DNA of 64,000 nt, from NCBI GenBank assembly GCA_902506225.1, contig LR733345.1, forward strand, positions 682,001 to 746,000, in the 5' to 3' direction. Source of the DNA: Faucicola sp902506225. GTDB taxonomy: Bacteria > Pseudomonadota > Gammaproteobacteria > Pseudomonadales > Moraxellaceae. The notes beneath the pieces were generated by a model. That model ran no database searches, was not told the DNA's origin, and saw nothing but the letters and a program-made list of their open reading frames with translations. How positions within the stretch are numbered: the stretch's first letter is position 1; every line of letters starts with the position of its first letter. This document shows, in pieces, positions 63,345-64,000 of this stretch. A program made the translations under genes and the position numbers.

Positions 63345-63686
63345 AGGATTACTTATCTTTATGTTGTTAAAATATAGGCTAATATCGAAATATAAGACAG
63401 TGTCAAAATACAGGAAAAAATTTTATATTATCCGCGTATTATACTGGCTTTTTGCGGCTAATCGTTAAGCATTTCAAACTCATCGATTGGCAGAAGGTGG
63501 ATAGATTTTGGCGGATGCAAATCAGGTATGTGCTAAACAAGTGCGAAGTTTGGCGGGTCGTGATAGCGACAACTTTGCAAAAATTCCACCAATAGCCGAT
63601 AGCCAATGTGCTACAATTTTTTAGCAATTTTAGGCGTTTTGCCAATTTTTAGGCACAACCAATTTTTAAGCAAAAAAGGGAACTTT
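63345..63686. other. Divergent polA / thioesterase spacer
   Basis: 342 bases. The polA promoter lies at 63379-63406. An open frame on the minus strand (63439-63645) lacks a ribosome site and any recognisable feature and is not called. The rightmost part is rich in aatttttagg-like repeats before the thioesterase start. Confidence 0.5.
63379..63406 (-). promoter_or_regulatory. Candidate sigma-70 promoter for polA
   Basis: On the minus strand, a perfect TTGACA (63401-63406) and TATTAG (63379-63384) with a 16-base spacer. Predicted start near 63372, 28 bases before the polA ATG. Confidence 0.45.
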
Positions 63687-64000
63687 ATGGGCAATACCTA
63701 TTACACACTGCTTGACCGCACCATGACCGATGATATCACCACATCAAACTACCGCTGCAATATCCACTGCCAAGGCGCATGGAATGACAACGAACAACAC
63801 ATGGCGGCAGCGACAGGGCTATTGGCTTACGAGCTTGAACAATTCAAACCGCGCAGTGATATGCGTATCGGGCGCATCAGTCTGGATATTTTTGGGCTGA
63901 TTCATTTTGGCGATGTTAGCGTGACTACCCACATTATCCGCCCCGGTCGCACTATCGAACTGGTCGAAACCACCATGGCAGCCAATGGCAAAACTTGTAT
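63687..64000 (+). CDS. Thioesterase-family protein, N-terminal part (partial)
   Basis: Open frame from ATG 63687 (AAAAGGGAAC ribosome site) to the right edge, 104 codons visible. The sequence HMAAATGLLAYELEQF, DMRIGRISLDIFGLI and VSVTTHIIRPGRTIELVETT follows the hot-dog acyl-CoA thioesterase-like (TesB-related) family, with the beta strand VETTMAANGKTC typical of the first hot-dog repeat. The C-terminal repeat is outside the window. Substrate unknown. Confidence 0.75.
   Translation, partial: MGNTYYTLLDRTMTDDITTSNYRCNIHCQGAWNDNEQHMAAATGLLAYELEQFKPRSDMRIGRISLDIFGLIHFGDVSVTTHIIRPGRTIELVETTMAANGKTC

Noticed and set aside
63439..63645. 68-codon minus-strand frame upstream of polA
   Set aside because: No ribosome site, no domain, and it lies upstream of the polA promoter region in a divergent spacer.

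Overview
The window looks like a chromosomal segment from a Gram-negative gammaproteobacterium of the family Moraxellaceae, with Moraxella/Faucicola osloensis or a close relative as the best guess. This rests on outer-membrane genes (lpxC, lipoproteins, a BamC-like protein), moderate-to-low GC, gene orders such as murG-murC-ddl-ftsQ-ftsA-ftsZ-lpxC, dapA-lipoprotein-purC and pabC-mltG-tmk, and Acinetobacter-like protein sequences. The species guess is inference; no 16S or marker search could be run.

Layout. 1-4.9 kb: an acquired-looking heavy-metal efflux module (end of a CzcB-type adaptor, CzcA-type RND pump, CzcD-type diffusion facilitator) ending in a truncated IS256-family element that abuts the 3' half of a PhoX-type phosphatase gene, so both are broken. 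6-14.6 kb: division and cell-wall cluster (murG, murC, ddl, ftsQ, ftsA, ftsZ, lpxC). 15-24.8 kb: dciA, an M23 peptidase, a DOMON-like protein with yhbY, rlmE-ftsH-folP, sdhE-ygfX, a YidB-like protein, a membrane protein and aroE. 25-38 kb: a lipoprotein, pabC-mltG-tmk, nadB, an odd metallophosphoesterase, dapA-mini-bamC-purC, serB with a divergent membrane protein, and two very acidic proteins. 38-47 kb: argG, greA, a PAP2 phosphatase, and carA/carB, which are separated by a two-gene AAA ATPase + PIN nuclease cassette. 47-55.8 kb: two ubiquinone hydroxylases, an OmpA-domain protein, rhomboid protease, phosphoesterase, bestrophin-like channel, purE and a broken HD hydrolase. 56-64 kb: valS with an internal insertion, an AT-rich Clp-like protease + small-protein pair, polA, and the start of a thioesterase gene.

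Most of the window is conserved housekeeping: peptidoglycan and lipid A synthesis feeding the divisome, folate (folP, pabC), NAD (nadB), lysine/DAP (dapA), purine (purC, purE), pyrimidine and arginine (carAB, argG) and ubiquinone synthesis. Accessory content is small and sits at clear boundaries: the metal/IS block at the left edge, the ATPase-PIN pair between carA and carB, and the protease-small protein pair between valS and polA. The ATPase-PIN pair is the best candidate for an undescribed (possibly defence) system; the protease pair is second. No tRNA, rRNA or CRISPR array was recognised.
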